From: Halomonas sp.
GTDB taxonomy: Bacteria; Pseudomonadota; Gammaproteobacteria; Pseudomonadales; Halomonadaceae
Length of the DNA stretch: 64,000 nucleotides
Assembly (NCBI GenBank): GCA_018401555.1
Contig: JAGYKP010000084.1
Coordinates: forward strand, 186,001 to 250,000
Direction: 5' to 3'
Below are positions 27,162 to 37,608 of this stretch, in pieces. Within the stretch, counting starts at the first letter, position 1. Each line of letters begins with the position of its first letter. Under the pieces are notes generated by a model that saw only the letters and a program-made list of their open reading frames with translations, had not been told where the DNA came from and did no database searches. A program made the position numbers and the translations under genes.

Positions 27162-28982
27162 ATGACTGACAACGTACGCCCGCTGGGCATCACCGATGTC
27201 GTCCTGCGAGACGCCCATCAGTCGCTGTTCGCCACCCGCCTGCGCCTCGATGACATGCTGCCCATCGCCGAGAAGCTCGACCGCGTCGGCTTCTGGTCGC
27301 TGGAGTCCTGGGGCGGGGCCACCTTCGACGCCTGTATCCGCTACCTCGGCGAGGATCCGTGGGAGCGGATACGGGCGTTGAAAGCGGCCATGCCCAACAC
27401 GCCCCAGCAGATGCTGCTGCGCGGCCAGAACCTGCTCGGCTACCGCCACTACGCCGACGACGTGGTGGACAAGTTCGTCGAGCGGGCCAGGACCAACGGC
27501 GTCGACGTGTTCCGCGTCTTCGATGCCATGAACGACCCGCGCAACCTCGAGCGCGCCATCCAGGCGGTGCGCAAGGTCGAGGGCCATGCCCAGGGTACGC
27601 TCTCCTACACGGTGAGCCCGGTGCATACCCTGGACGGCTGGGTCGAGCTCGGCAAGACCATCGCCGCCATGGGCGCCGACTCCCTGGCGATCAAGGACAT
27701 GGCCGGCCTGCTCAAGCCCTACGACGCCTTTGAACTGGTCACCAAGCTCAAGAAGGCGGTGGACATCCCCATCCACATGCAGTGCCACGCCACCACCGGC
27801 ATGTCCACCGCCACCGCCCTCAAGGCCGCCGAGGCGGGCATCGACAACGTCGACACCGCCATCTCCTCGATGTCCATGACCTATGGTCACAGCCCCACCG
27901 AGTCGCTGGTGGCCATCCTCCAGGGCACCGAGCGCGACACCGGCCTCGATCTCGAGCTGCTCGAGGAGATCGCCGCCTACTTCCGCGAGGTGCGCAAGAA
28001 GTACGCCGCCTTCGAGGGCTCGCTGAAGGGCATCGACTCGCGCATCCTGATCGCCCAGGTGCCGGGTGGCATGCTCACCAACATGGAAGGCCAGCTCAAG
28101 GAGCAGGGCGCCGGGGACAAGCTCGACGACGTGCTCAAGGAGATCCCCAGGGTGCGCGAGGACCTGGGGTTCATCCCGCTGGTCACCCCCACCTCCCAGA
28201 TCGTCGGCACCCAGGCGGTGATGAACGTGATGATGGGGGAGCGCTACAAGTCGATCTCCAAGGAGGTCCAGGCGCTTCTCAAGGGCGAGTACGGCGCCGC
28301 CCCGGCGCCGTTCAACAAGGAGCTGCAGGCGCGCGTACTGGAGGGTGGCGAGCCGATCACCTGCCGCCCGGCCGACAACCTCAGCCCCGAGATGGACAAG
28401 CTGGCCGCCGAGCTCAAGGAGAAGGCCAAGGCCGACGGCATCCGTCTGGCCGAAGGGGAGCGCGAGATCGACGACGTGCTCACCTATGCGCTGTTCCCGC
28501 AGATCGGCCTGAAGTTCCTCAACAACCGCGACAATCCCGATGCCTTCGAGCCGGCGCCCCAGGCCCCCGAGGCCGGCGCCAGCCTGCCCGCGAAAGCTGA
28601 GGCCAAGGCACCCGCGACCCAGGGCGGCGCCCCGGCCGGCCCCGAGACCTATACCGTCAAGGTCAACGGCAAGCAGTATGTGGTCGAGGTCGCCGAGGGC
28701 GGCGAAGTCGGTGCCGTCCAGGAGCAGGCCGCGGCCGCCCAGCCCGCCGAGAGCGCCCCCGCCGCCCCCAGCGGCGAGGCGATCACCGCGCCCCTGGCCG
28801 GCAACATCTTCAAGGTCAACGTGCGCGAGGGGGACAGCGTCGCCGAGGGTGACGTGGTGATCATCCTCGAGGCGATGAAGATGGAAACCGAGGTACGTGC
28901 CGCAAGCGCCGGTACCGTCTCTTCCGTCAAGGTCGGCGAGGGCGACAGCGTCGCCGTCGGTGACGTGCTGATCGAGCTCTAA
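27162..28982 (+). CDS. oadA: Oxaloacetate decarboxylase alpha subunit (biotin carrier)
   Basis: Transfers the carboxyl group of oxaloacetate to biotin; decarboxylation then drives Na+ export through OadB. 606 aa. An N-terminal HMGL-like carboxyltransferase barrel ([19 protein letters not shown]; metal ligands in MQCHATTG), a conserved carboxylase domain, an Ala/Pro-rich linker (about 465-530), and a C-terminal biotinyl domain with the lysine in EAMKMET. ATG 27162 is set by the [12 protein letters not shown] start. Confidence 0.95.
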   Translation: MTDNVRPLGITDVVLRDAHQSLFATRLRLDDMLPIAEKLDRVGFWSLESWGGATFDACIRYLGEDPWERIRALKAAMPNTPQQMLLRGQNLLGYRHYADDVVDKFVERARTNGVDVFRVFDAMNDPRNLERAIQAVRKVEGHAQGTLSYTVSPVHTLDGWVELGKTIAAMGADSLAIKDMAGLLKPYDAFELVTKLKKAVDIPIHMQCHATTGMSTATALKAAEAGIDNVDTAISSMSMTYGHSPTESLVAILQGTERDTGLDLELLEEIAAYFREVRKKYAAFEGSLKGIDSRILIAQVPGGMLTNMEGQLKEQGAGDKLDDVLKEIPRVREDLGFIPLVTPTSQIVGTQAVMNVMMGERYKSISKEVQALLKGEYGAAPAPFNKELQARVLEGGEPITCRPADNLSPEMDKLAAELKEKAKADGIRLAEGEREIDDVLTYALFPQIGLKFLNNRDNPDAFEPAPQAPEAGASLPAKAEAKAPATQGGAPAGPETYTVKVNGKQYVVEVAEGGEVGAVQEQAAAAQPAESAPAAPSGEAITAPLAGNIFKVNVREGDSVAEGDVVIILEAMKMETEVRAASAGTVSSVKVGEGDSVAVGDVLIEL

Positions 28983-28992
28983 GGGCCCCGAC

Positions 28993-30315
28993 ATGGAGAA
29001 ACTACTGACACTCTGGTACGGCTCGGGGGTCTACAACCTGACGCCGGGGCAGGCCGTGATGATCCTGGTCGGCATGTTGCTGCTCTACCTGGCCATCGCC
29101 AAGAAGTTCGAGCCGCTGCTGCTGGTACCCATCGGCTTCGGCGGCATCCTCGCCAATATCCCCGAGGCCGGCCTGGCGCTGTCGGCGCTGGACCAGGCCA
29201 TCGAGGTGGCCAAGCCAGCGGTGCTGCAGCAGCTTGCGACGGCGCTGGGCGTGACCCTCGACCCCCTGGCGAACGCCGAGGCGTGGCGTGAGGCGCTCAA
29301 GGGCGTGGCCCACGAGGGGGCCACGCCGGACGCGCTGCGCGCCGCGCGCGATATCGCGGTGGGCGTCGGCTATGGCGACGGCATGCTCTACAGCTTCTAC
29401 AAGGTCGCCATCGCCTCCGGCATCGCCCCGCTGATCATCTTCATGGGCGTGGGCGCGATGACCGACTTCGGGCCGCTGCTGGCCAATCCGCGCACCCTGT
29501 TCCTGGGCGCGGCGGCACAGTTCGGCATCTTCGCCACCCTGTTCGGCGCGGTGGGCCTTTCGTCGCTGGGCGTGATGGACTTCTCGCTCAACCAGGCCGC
29601 CGCCATCGGCATCATCGGCGGCGCCGACGGTCCCACCTCGATCTACGTGTCGAGCGTGCTGGCTCCCGAACTGCTGGGTGCGATCGCCGTGGCCGCCTAC
29701 GCCTACATGGCCCTGGTGCCGCTGATCCAGCCGCCGATCATGAAGCTGCTGACCAGCCAGAAGGAGCGCGAGATCACCATGACCCAGCTGCGGCCGGTGT
29801 CGAAGCGCGAGAAGATCGTCTTCCCCATCGCCATCCTGCTGCTGGTCGCCTTCTTCCTGCCCGATGCGGCGCCACTGCTGGGGATGTTCTGCTTCGGCAA
29901 CCTGATGCGCGAGTGCGGGGTGGTGGAGCGCCTCTCCGATACCGCCCAGAATGCCCTGATCAACATCGTCACCATCATCCTGGGCCTCTCGGTGGGCTCC
30001 AAGCTGATGGCCGAGAGCTTCCTGGCCGTGGAGACCCTGGGCATCCTGGCGCTGGGCATCGTGGCCTTCGGCATCGGCACCTCGGCCGGGGTGCTGATGG
30101 CCAAGCTGATGAACGTGATGAGCCGCATTCCGATCAACCCGCTGATCGGCTCGGCGGGCGTCTCGGCGGTGCCCATGGCGGCACGGGTCTCCAACAAGGT
30201 GGGCCTGGAGGCCAACCCGCACAACTTCCTGCTGATGCACGCCATGGGGCCCAACGTGGCCGGGGTGATCGGCTCGGCGGTGGCCGCGGGGGTGATGATC
30301 AAGTACCTCGGCTGA
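28993..30315 (+). CDS. oadB: Oxaloacetate decarboxylase beta subunit (Na+ pump)
   Basis: Integral membrane subunit that decarboxylates carboxybiotin and moves Na+ outward. 440 aa, about ten transmembrane helices. Conserved [14 protein letters not shown] and, near the C terminus, [23 protein letters not shown] and [14 protein letters not shown]. It starts 10 bases after oadA. The residue 70-130 insertion ([13 protein letters not shown]...) makes it slightly longer than some homologues. A Na+-motive decarboxylase suits a halophilic marine lifestyle. Confidence 0.95.
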   Translation: MEKLLTLWYGSGVYNLTPGQAVMILVGMLLLYLAIAKKFEPLLLVPIGFGGILANIPEAGLALSALDQAIEVAKPAVLQQLATALGVTLDPLANAEAWREALKGVAHEGATPDALRAARDIAVGVGYGDGMLYSFYKVAIASGIAPLIIFMGVGAMTDFGPLLANPRTLFLGAAAQFGIFATLFGAVGLSSLGVMDFSLNQAAAIGIIGGADGPTSIYVSSVLAPELLGAIAVAAYAYMALVPLIQPPIMKLLTSQKEREITMTQLRPVSKREKIVFPIAILLLVAFFLPDAAPLLGMFCFGNLMRECGVVERLSDTAQNALINIVTIILGLSVGSKLMAESFLAVETLGILALGIVAFGIGTSAGVLMAKLMNVMSRIPINPLIGSAGVSAVPMAARVSNKVGLEANPHNFLLMHAMGPNVAGVIGSAVAAGVMIKYLG

Positions 30316-30335
30316 GCGCCACGGAGACGCCAGCC

Positions 30336-30373
30336 ACACGACGAAAGGCGCCTACGGGCGCCTTTTGTCGTGT
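30336..30373. terminator. Bidirectional terminator between oadB and yigZ
   Basis: A 17-bp stem with one wobble (30336-30352 with 30357-30373) is capped by a C-TACG-G tetraloop of the very stable UNCG class. An AAA/TTTT segment in the stem gives both strands a short U run. It separates the convergent oadB and yigZ genes. Confidence 0.7.
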
Positions 30374-30401
30374 CGCGGTTTCGAGAGGGGCGGTGCCGGC
30401 C

Positions 30402-31019
30402 TCAGGCCTCGATGAGCTCGAGGTGGCCGCGCAGCCGTGACGCCAGTGGGCTCAGGTCCACCGCGAGGTCGCGGGGCCACCCGATGGTGAGGCGTACCCC
30501 CTCGGCGTCGTAGTCCGCCGCCTCCACGGGGATGTCGCGCTCGGCGAGCCAGGCGCGGGCCTCGGCCTCGCCCGAGAAGTCGACCCTGAAATGCAGCGGA
30601 CTGCGCTCGATGACCTCGCGTCGCGGCAGGGTCTCCAGCGCCTGGGACACGGCCTGGCTGTAGGCGCGGGCCAGGCCGCCGGTGCCCAGCTTGGTGCCGC
30701 CGAAGTAACGCGTGACCACGCAGCCCACCTGGCCCAGCCCCGAGCCCTCCAGTACCTGAAACATGGGGCGGCCGGCGGTTCCGCCGGGCTCGCCGTCGTC
30801 GGAGAAGCCGATGGCGGTCTGCTCCCCCGGCGGCCCGGCGATGAAGGCGCTGCAGTGGTGGCTGGCGTTGGGATGGCGCTCGCGGGCGGATGACAGCAGC
30901 GCTTCGAAGGCGGCGACAGCGGGGGCATGGCAGAGCCAGGCGATAAAGCGGCTGCGCTCGACCTCGATCTCGGTTTCCCGCCACTCACCGGACGGCAGGT
31001 CGGGTACTGGATAGCGCAT
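30402..31019 (-). CDS. yigZ: YigZ/IMPACT family protein
   Basis: 205 aa, UPF0029/Impact N-terminal fold. Family motifs: SRFIAWLCHAP near 24-34, HHCSAF near 54, SDDGEPGGTAGRPM near 74-87, VVTRYFGGTKLGTGGLARAYS near 101-121. The molecular role is unclear; eukaryotic IMPACT modulates translation stress signalling. The start codon shares a base with the stop of the SOS-controlled LexA-like gene (TGATG), so the two are probably translationally coupled and yigZ may be SOS-induced. Confidence 0.92.
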   Translation of the reverse strand: MRYPVPDLPSGEWRETEIEVERSRFIAWLCHAPAVAAFEALLSSARERHPNASHHCSAFIAGPPGEQTAIGFSDDGEPGGTAGRPMFQVLEGSGLGQVGCVVTRYFGGTKLGTGGLARAYSQAVSQALETLPRREVIERSPLHFRVDFSGEAEARAWLAERDIPVEAADYDAEGVRLTIGWPRDLAVDLSPLASRLRGHLELIEA

Positions 31020-31501
31020 CAGGCGGCCAGCTCGCCCTGGCGCACCACGCCCATCACCATTCCCAGCACCTGGATATCACTGTTCCTGAGGAAGATGGGT
31101 GCCATCTGCTGGTTGGCGGGCTGCAGGCGCACGCCGGACTTCTCGATATAGAGCTTCTTCAGGGTGACCTCCCGGTTGTTGATCATCACTACCGCGGTCT
31201 CGCCGTTCTCGGCGCTCTCGCACTGTTCGATGATGATCACATCCCCGTCGAAGATGTTGCAATCGATCATCGAGTCGCCGCGTACGCGCAGGGCGTAGGT
31301 ATTGCGACGCACCATGCGTCGCGGGACGCGGATATGGCTGACGCTGGGACAGGCCTCGATGGGCATGCCCGCCGAGACGCTGCCCAGCAGCGGGACCTCG
31401 ACCATCTCCTGCGCATCGCCGGGCATGGGGCAGGGCAACCAGGCCTCGGCCAGGCGCAGGTTGGGGCGGCGGATCATGAACCGCGTGGTGACCTCGGGCA
31501 T
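31019..31501 (-). CDS. LexA/UmuD-like S24 autopeptidase without a DNA-binding domain
   Basis: 160 aa. Residues about 35-155 match the LexA catalytic domain: a cleavage-site-like Ala-Gly in SVSAGMP, the catalytic Ser in RVRGDSMID, and the catalytic Lys in the REVTLKKLY strand. The C-terminal half (RLQPANQQMAPIF...VLGMVMGVVR) reads like LexA rather than UmuD. The winged-helix DNA-binding domain that precedes this in true LexA is absent; upstream in the same frame are only non-conserved codons before the SOS box. A UmuD-like polymerase accessory or an anti-LexA decoy are possible; it is not a standard repressor. No umuC follows; yigZ does. Confidence 0.8.
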   Translation of the reverse strand: MPEVTTRFMIRRPNLRLAEAWLPCPMPGDAQEMVEVPLLGSVSAGMPIEACPSVSHIRVPRRMVRRNTYALRVRGDSMIDCNIFDGDVIIIEQCESAENGETAVVMINNREVTLKKLYIEKSGVRLQPANQQMAPIFLRNSDIQVLGMVMGVVRQGELAA

Positions 31502-31509
31502 GCTGCATC

Positions 31510-31529
31510 TCCTGTTGAAACATACAGTG
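31510..31529 (-). promoter_or_regulatory. LexA (SOS) box overlapping the LexA-like gene's leader
   Basis: CTGT-N8-ACAG, a perfect LexA core, at 31512-31527. On the minus strand it lies just downstream of the proposed promoter and immediately before the AGGAG ribosome site, so repressor binding would block initiation. Confidence 0.8.
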
Positions 31530-31536
31530 CTATGGA

Positions 31537-31564
31537 AGCATAGCAGGGCGCTCGAATCTGGCAA
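31537..31564 (-). promoter_or_regulatory. Promoter of the LexA-like gene
   Basis: On the minus strand: TTGCCA (31564-31559), a 16-base spacer, TATGCT (31542-31537). The predicted start at about 31530 places the LexA box over +1 to +20. Confidence 0.65.
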
Positions 31565-31689
31565 GACGACCAATCGACGATGCGCTTGATGCATGTCAAC
31601 CGCGACCTGCTGACGCGGCAGGCGTCTCTGGTAGAAAAAGCCCTTTCCGTGTAGAGTCTCGAGCCAAATTACCCACGCCGGAGAGTGTC

Positions 31690-32334
31690 TTGACCCTGCG
31701 CCTGCAAGCCAGAGGCCTGGCCTGTGAACGGGATGATCGGTGGCTGTTCGAGGATCTCGACCTGGATATCCGCGGCGGCGAGATCGTGCGCGTCGAAGGC
31801 CCCAACGGCAGTGGCAAGACCACCCTGCTCAAGATCCTTTCCGGCCAGCTCGCCGATTACCATGGCGAGCTGTTCTGGAACGATCGGCCGATGCGCCAGG
31901 CGCGCCAGGCGTTCCTCGAGAACCTGCTCTATCTGGGCCATGCCCCGGGAGTCAAGGCGGCGCTGACACCGCTGGAAAACCTCGCCTGGTACCAGGCGCT
32001 GGCCGGTGAGGCGGTGCATGAGGCCCCGCGCCTGGCGGCGCTGGAGTCGGTGGGGCTGGCGGGCTTCGAGGACGTGCCGGCCGGGCAGCTCTCGGCGGGC
32101 CAGCAGCGCCGGGTGGCGCTGGCCCGCCTGGAGCTCACGCCGCGCCCGCTGTGGGTGCTCGACGAGCCCTTTACCGCCATCGACCGCCATGGGGTCGCGG
32201 CGCTGGAGGAGCGTCTGGTGGTCCATGCCCGTTCGGGGGGCTGTGTGCTGGTGACCACTCACCATGAACTCAAGGCGTCGGAAGAGCTGCGGCATATCCG
32301 TCTCGGCCGGGGAGGGCAAGATGCCGAGCGCTGA
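31690..32334 (+). CDS. ccmA: Cytochrome c biogenesis ATP-binding export protein CcmA
   Basis: ATPase of the CcmABCD transporter that releases holo-CcmE during cytochrome c maturation. 214 aa: Walker A GPNGSGKTTLLK near 38-49, ABC signature LSAGQQRRVALARL near 134-147, Walker B LWVLDEPF. Start is TTG 31690 behind GGAGAG; no in-frame ATG exists nearby. First gene of ccmABCDEF-dsbE-ccmH-ccmI, all on the plus strand with overlaps or very short gaps. Confidence 0.94.
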   Translation: MTLRLQARGLACERDDRWLFEDLDLDIRGGEIVRVEGPNGSGKTTLLKILSGQLADYHGELFWNDRPMRQARQAFLENLLYLGHAPGVKAALTPLENLAWYQALAGEAVHEAPRLAALESVGLAGFEDVPAGQLSAGQQRRVALARLELTPRPLWVLDEPFTAIDRHGVAALEERLVVHARSGGCVLVTTHHELKASEELRHIRLGRGGQDAER

Positions 32335-33082
32335 TACTCGCATGAATGGCAGCGACAGCAAGCGCGATAACGGCGACCGTCAGGCCACTGCCCGGGAACC
32401 CCGCGGCGGCCTGACGGTCGCAGTCTGGGCGACGCTCAAGCGTGACCTGACCCTGCTGATGCGTCGACGCAGCGAGGTGCTCAATCCGCTGGTGTTCTTT
32501 GCCCTGGTGATCACCCTGTTCCCGATCGGCATCTCGCCGGATCCGGAACTGCTGGCCACCATCGCCCCCGGGCTGCTGTGGGTGGCGGCGCTGCTGGCGG
32601 CGCTGCTCTCCCTGGACAGCCTGTTTCGTGGCGACTACGAGGACGGCTCCCTGGAGCAGCTGCTGCTGACGCCACAGCCGCTGCCCATGCTGGGCCTGGC
32701 CAAGGTGGCGGTTCACTGGCTGCTGACCGGCCTGCCGCTGGCGCTGATGGCCCCGGTGCTGGGCATCATGCTGGCGCTGCCAGCGGGCAGCTACCTGATC
32801 CTGGCCTTCTCCCTGGCCCTGGGCACCGCCAGCCTGAGCCTGATCGGTGCCATCGGCGCGGCGCTCACGGTGGGGCTGTCACGCGGCGGGGTACTGCTGT
32901 CGCTGCTGGTACTGCCGCTCTATATCCCGGTGCTGATCTTCGGCGCCGGCGCCGTGCAGGCGGCGATCATGGGCGATGGCGCCGCCGCGCATCTGGCGAT
33001 TCTGGGGGCCCTGCTGGCCCTGTCACTGATGCTGGCCCCCTGGGCGATCGCGGCGTCGCTGCGCATCAGTATCAACGGTTGA
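32321..33082 (+). CDS. ccmB: Heme exporter protein CcmB
   Basis: Membrane subunit of the CcmAB transporter. 253 aa with six hydrophobic helices; conserved [22 protein letters not shown] near the first helix and [19 protein letters not shown] near 105-125. It starts at ATG 32321, 14 bases inside ccmA, behind GGGGAGGG. This start gives a somewhat long hydrophilic N terminus; ATG 32342 is an alternative. Confidence 0.93.
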   Translation: MPSADTRMNGSDSKRDNGDRQATAREPRGGLTVAVWATLKRDLTLLMRRRSEVLNPLVFFALVITLFPIGISPDPELLATIAPGLLWVAALLAALLSLDSLFRGDYEDGSLEQLLLTPQPLPMLGLAKVAVHWLLTGLPLALMAPVLGIMLALPAGSYLILAFSLALGTASLSLIGAIGAALTVGLSRGGVLLSLLVLPLYIPVLIFGAGAVQAAIMGDGAAAHLAILGALLALSLMLAPWAIAASLRISING

Positions 33083-33096
33083 GAGGTGGAAAAGGC

Positions 33097-33837
33097 ATGT
33101 GGGCCTTCATTAACAAGTTGCGTTCCCCCAAGTGGTTCTACGCCATCAGCGAACGGCTTCTGCCGTGGTTCTGGGTGGCCGCGGCTGCGCTGATCCTGGT
33201 GGGCAGCGTCTGGGGGCTGGCCTTTGCCCCGGCCGACTATCAGCAGGGCAACAGCTTCCGCATCATCTATGTGCACGTGCCGGCGGCCTTCCTGGCCCAG
33301 TCGATCTTCGTCAGCATGGCGGTGTGTGGCCTGGTCTACATGGTGTGGAAGATCAAGGTGGCCGACATGGCCGCGGCGATGATGGCGCCGCTGGGGGCCG
33401 CCATGACATTCATCTCGCTGTTCTCCGGGGCGGTGTGGGGCGTGCCCACCTGGGGCACCTGGTGGATGTGGGATGCGCGCCTGACCTCGATGCTGATCCT
33501 GTTTTTCCTCTACCTGGGAGTGATCGCCCTGCGCGGCGCCTTCTCCAGCCGCGACAGCGCTTCTCGGGCCGCCTCCGTGCTGGCCATGGTGGGTGTGATC
33601 AACATCCCGATCATCAAGTACTCAGTGGACTGGTGGTACACCCTGCACCAGCCCGCCACCTTTACTGTTACCGGGCGTGTCGGCATGCCCATGGAGATGT
33701 GGGTCCCGCTACTGATCATGGTGCTGGGGTTCTACAGCTTCTTCATCGCGGTGACCCTGATGCGCACCCGCAGCGAGATCCTGCGCCGCGAATCCAACAA
33801 GCGTTGGGTGCGTGATCTGGCCGGAGGGGAGCGCTGA
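33097..33837 (+). CDS. ccmC: Heme exporter protein CcmC
   Basis: Heme-handling protein that loads heme onto CcmE. 246 aa, six transmembrane helices, with the tryptophan-rich WWD motif ([12 protein letters not shown] near 121-132) and flanking histidines (YVHVP near 59; YTLHQP near 183) that ligate heme. AGAGGTGGAAAAGGC precedes ATG 33097. The stop overlaps the start of ccmD. Confidence 0.95.
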   Translation: MWAFINKLRSPKWFYAISERLLPWFWVAAAALILVGSVWGLAFAPADYQQGNSFRIIYVHVPAAFLAQSIFVSMAVCGLVYMVWKIKVADMAAAMMAPLGAAMTFISLFSGAVWGVPTWGTWWMWDARLTSMLILFFLYLGVIALRGAFSSRDSASRAASVLAMVGVINIPIIKYSVDWWYTLHQPATFTVTGRVGMPMEMWVPLLIMVLGFYSFFIAVTLMRTRSEILRRESNKRWVRDLAGGER

Positions 33838-34076
33838 TGGCCTTCGAATCCTTCAACGAATTCATCGCCATGGGGGGGCATGCCCCCTATGTCTGGGCGG
33901 CCTGGGCGGCGACCGCCGCGCTGCTCGTCGCCATCGTCCTCCACGCCCGCGCCGAGCGCCGCCAGCTGCTGCGCAACCTGCAGCGTCGCGCCCGTCGCGA
34001 GCAGCGCCTGGAAGTCGATCAGGACGAGGCAGCGAAAGTTTCACATCAATCGGGTGGTAATCGTCATGACACTTAG
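33837..34076 (+). CDS. ccmD: Heme exporter protein CcmD
   Basis: 79 aa, one transmembrane helix (YVWAAWAATAALLVAIVLHA) and a basic cytoplasmic tail. It stabilises the CcmABC-CcmE complex. It starts on the last base of ccmC and runs 11 bases into ccmE. The family is always this small and poorly conserved; position gives most of the confidence. Confidence 0.88.
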   Translation: MAFESFNEFIAMGGHAPYVWAAWAATAALLVAIVLHARAERRQLLRNLQRRARREQRLEVDQDEAAKVSHQSGGNRHDT

Positions 34077-34581
34077 CCTGACACCGAAGCGCAAGCAGAG
34101 GCTCTTCGTGATCCTGGGGCTCGTCGCCCTGACCGCGATAGCCGTGGGCCTGACCCTCTACGCCCTGCGCAGTAACATCAACCTGTTCTTCAGCCCGGTA
34201 CAGATCGCCGCCGGGGACGCCCCCTTCGAACGCCAGATCCGTGCCGGGGGCATGGTCAAGGAGGGCACCGTGGCGCGTGATCCGGAGAGCCTCGACGTCG
34301 CCTTCGTGGTCACCGACTACGTCGACGATCTCGAGGTGCGCTACAGCGGCATCCTGCCCGACCTGTTCCGCGAGGGGCAGGGCGTGGTGGTGGTCGGTGA
34401 GCTCCAGCAGGATGGTACGCTGCGTGCCGACCAGGTGCTGGCCCGCCACGACGAGAACTACATGCCCCCCGAGGTGGCCCAGGCCCTGGAAGACGCCGGC
34501 TACTCGCCGGAGGACTACCAGGCCAAGGCCGCCGAGGTGGGTGAACGGATGGAAGCCCAGCAGCAAGGCGCCAGCCAGTAA
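34066..34581 (+). CDS. ccmE: Cytochrome c-type biogenesis heme chaperone CcmE
   Basis: Periplasmic, membrane-anchored chaperone that carries heme bound covalently to a histidine. 171 aa: N-terminal anchor ([22 protein letters not shown]), an OB-fold ([17 protein letters not shown]...[11 protein letters not shown]), and the heme-binding His in [15 protein letters not shown] 34066 lies within the end of ccmD. Confidence 0.95.
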   Translation: MTLSLTPKRKQRLFVILGLVALTAIAVGLTLYALRSNINLFFSPVQIAAGDAPFERQIRAGGMVKEGTVARDPESLDVAFVVTDYVDDLEVRYSGILPDLFREGQGVVVVGELQQDGTLRADQVLARHDENYMPPEVAQALEDAGYSPEDYQAKAAEVGERMEAQQQGASQ

Positions 34582-34595
34582 CGAGCGGAGAACCC

Positions 34596-36605
34596 ATGCA
34601 GACCCTGATGATCCCCGAGATCGGCCACTACGCCCTGGTGATCGCCATGCTGATGGCCGCCGTGCAGGGCGTGCTGCCACTGGCCGGCGCGGCCACCCGC
34701 CGCCCGCTGTGGATGGCCTACGCCCGGCCCATGGCGGCCGGGCAGCTGCTGTTCGTGGCCATCGCCTACGCCTGCCTGACGGCCAGCTACATGCTGGACG
34801 ACTTCAGCGTGGCCAACGTGGCCAACAACTCCAACTCCATGCTGCCCTGGTACTACAAGCTCAGCGCCGTATGGGGCAACCATGAGGGCTCGGTGCTGCT
34901 GTGGAGCCTGCTGCTGGCCGCCTGGGGCTACTTTGCCTCGCGCTTCTCCCGGGAGCTGCCCCGCGACATGGTGGCCCGGGTGCTGGGCGTGCTGGGGCTG
35001 GTCAGCACCGGCTTCCTGGCCTTCGTGCTGGTCACCTCCAACCCCTTCGAGCGCCTGCTGCCCAACGTGCCGAGCGACGGTGCCGACCTCAACCCGCTGC
35101 TCCAGGACATCGGCCTGATCATGCATCCGCCGATGCTCTACATGGGCTATGTGGGCTTCTCGGTCGTCTTCGCCTTCGCCATCGCCGCCCTGCTGGGCGG
35201 TCGTCTGGATGCGGCCTGGGCCCGCTGGGCGCGTCCCTGGACCAACCTGGCCTGGGCCTTCCTCACCGTGGGTATCGCCCTGGGCAGCTGGTGGGCCTAC
35301 TACGAGCTGGGCTGGGGCGGCTGGTGGTTCTGGGACCCCGTCGAGAACGCCTCGCTGCTGCCATGGTTGACCGGCACGGCGCTGATGCACTCCACTGGCG
35401 GTGACCGAGAAGCGCGGTGCCTTCAAGAGCTGGACCCTGCTGCTGGCGATCTTCACCTTCTCGCTGTCGCTGCTGGGCACCTTCCTGGTGCGCTCCGGGG
35501 TGCTCACCTCGGTTCACGCCTTCGCCAACGACCCCTCCCGCGGCCAGTTCATCCTGATGCTGCTGGGTATCACCGTGGGCCTGTCGCTGCTGGTGTTCGC
35601 GCTGCGGGCGCCGCGGGTCGGCCACAAGGTCGGCTTCACCTGGCTCTCTCGCGATGCCCTGCTGCTGATCAACAACATCCTGCTGGTGATCATGACGATC
35701 ACCGTGCTGATGGGTACCGTCTACCCGCTGCTGCTCGATGCCCTGGACCTGGGCAAGATCAGCGTCGGCCCTCCCTATTTCAACGCGCTCTTCGTGCCGC
35801 TGACCCTTCTCCTCGCGCTGTTCATGGGGCTCGGCCAGGTGGCGCGCTGGAAGCAGACCCCGGTGAGCCTGCTGGTCAGGCGCACTGTGGCTGGCTGCCG
35901 TGGGGGCCGTGGTGCTGGGGGCGGCGCTGCCGCTGCTGTTCGCCGAACGCTGGAGTCCGGCGGTGGCGCTGGGCCTGATCGCGGCGCTGTGGATCGTGCT
36001 GCCGATGCTGCGTGACCTGTTCGAGAAGGCCCGTAACGCCAGCTCCGTGGGCGCCGGGCTGAAGAAGCTGTCGCTGGCCTACTGGGGCATGCAGCTCGGC
36101 CACCTGGGCGTGGCGGTGACCATCGTCGGCGTGGCGGTGGTCTCCAACTACAGCATCGAGCAGAACGTGCGCATGGCACCGGGCGACAGCGTCGAGGTGG
36201 CGGGGTACACCTTCACCATGAACGAGCTCTCCAGTCGCCAGGGAGCCAACTTCCTGGCCGACCGGGCGAACATCTCGGTACAGCATGGTGACAGTAGCCG
36301 CAGCTTCGCCATGAATCCCGAGAAGCGCCTCTACCTGGCGACCCGCATGCCGATGTCCCAGGTGGCGCTGCGCCCCGGCTTCCTGCGCGACCTCTACGTG
36401 GCCATGGGCGAGGACTTGGGCGACGGCAGCTGGGCGCTGCGGGTGCAGTACAAGCCCTTCGTGCGCTGGCTGTGGCTGGGTGGCTCTGCTGATGGCCTTC
36501 GGTGGTGTGCTGGCGGTGGCCGACAAGCGCTACCGGCGCCTGGCGACCGCGCGTGACCCCGAGGCCAGGACAGCCCCCGCGCCGGGGCGGGAGGCCAGCG
36601 CATGA
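34596..36605 (+). CDS. ccmF: Heme lyase CcmF (three frameshifts)
   Basis: Membrane heme lyase that attaches heme to apocytochrome c, with CcmH/I. Many transmembrane helices and the WWD motif ([19 protein letters not shown] near 235-253). Three single surplus bases, near 35394, 35880 and 36485, split the gene into four pieces in successive frames, each with good CcmF sequence. Removing them gives 668 aa, a normal length, ending at TGA 36603-36605, which overlaps the dsbE start. Confidence 0.93.
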
Positions 36606-37135
36606 ACCGTCGGCTGATCCTGTTGCTGCCGCTGGCCGGCTTCCTGGCGTTGGCGGTGTTTCTCTACCAGGGGTTGTCGCTGAACCCCTTCCATCGCGAG
36701 TCGGCCCTGATGGCTCGCGACTTCCCCGAGTTCGACCTGGCTACCCTCAAGGAGCCCGAGCGGCGGGTCGATCGTGACCTGCTGACCACCGGCGAACTGA
36801 CCCTGGTCAACGTCTGGGGCGAGTGGTGTCCCGAGTGCAAGCGCGAGATGCCGCAGCTGCTCGACCTCGCCGAGCGTCACGACATCCGCCTGGTCGGCAT
36901 CAGCTGGAAGGACACCCGGGAGAAGGCGCTGGGCTTCCTTGATGAGTTCGGCGATCCCTTCGAGGTCAATATCTTCGACCCGGACAACGAGCTGGCCTTC
37001 GAGCTCGGCGTCTATGGCGCGCCGGAGACCTTCCTGGTGGATGGCGACGGGGTGATCCGCTACCACCACACCGGTTATATCGCGCCGGGCGATGTCACCG
37101 AGACGATCCTTCCGGAGGTGGAACAATGGCGCTGA
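36602..37135 (+). CDS. dsbE: Thiol:disulfide interchange protein DsbE/CcmG
   Basis: Periplasmic membrane-anchored thioredoxin that reduces apocytochrome c heme-binding cysteines. 177 aa: N-terminal signal anchor (LILLLPLAGFLALAVFLY), then a thioredoxin fold with the active site WGEWCPECKREMP near 75-87 and the cis-Pro in GAPETFLVD. It overlaps ccmF by 4 bases and ccmH by 10. Confidence 0.95.
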   Translation: MNRRLILLLPLAGFLALAVFLYQGLSLNPFHRESALMARDFPEFDLATLKEPERRVDRDLLTTGELTLVNVWGEWCPECKREMPQLLDLAERHDIRLVGISWKDTREKALGFLDEFGDPFEVNIFDPDNELAFELGVYGAPETFLVDGDGVIRYHHTGYIAPGDVTETILPEVEQWR

Positions 37136-37608
37136 TGCGACTTTCGCGACTCCTGGCCACGGCCCTTGTCCTGCTGCTGGCGGCGGGGTTGGCACAGGCC
37201 GCCGCCATCGAGGTGCGCGAGTTCGATGACCCGGTGCTCGAGGAGCGCTATCGCGACCTCACCGCCTCCCTGCGCTGTCCGACCTGTCAGAACCAGGCAA
37301 TCAATGACTCCGACGCCCCGGTCTCCGGCGACATGCGTGATCGCGTCTACCGGTTGCTGATGGACGGGCGCGCGGACATCGAGATCCGTAACCATATGGT
37401 GGAGCGTTTCGGCGACTACGTGCTCTACAACCCGCGCCTCGAGGGCCGCACCTTTCTGCTGTGGGGGCTGCCGGCGGTACTGGGCCTGCTTGGCCTGGTG
37501 CTGGTGGGCCTGCTGGTACGCGCCCGTCGTAACGCCTCCAACAGGGAGCTCTCCGCCGAGGAACGTGCTCGCCTGGATGCCCTGATCAACCGCGAGAGAA
37601 CCGAATGA
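37126..37608 (+). CDS. ccmH: Cytochrome c-type biogenesis protein CcmH
   Basis: Thiol-active subunit of the heme lyase. 160 aa: signal peptide ending AQAA, the LRCPTCQNQ motif with the reactive cysteines near 50-58, then a C-terminal transmembrane helix (LLWGLPAVLGLLGLVLVGLLV). It is the short form that pairs with a separate CcmI rather than the fused E. coli CcmH. Confidence 0.95.
   Translation: MALMRLSRLLATALVLLLAAGLAQAAAIEVREFDDPVLEERYRDLTASLRCPTCQNQAINDSDAPVSGDMRDRVYRLLMDGRADIEIRNHMVERFGDYVLYNPRLEGRTFLLWGLPAVLGLLGLVLVGLLVRARRNASNRELSAEERARLDALINRERTE

Noticed and set aside
26736..28982. An OadG-OadA fusion protein
   Set aside because: The read-through results from one missing C near 27015; the intended oadG frame has a proper stop at 27092-27094 and oadA has its own start at 27162.
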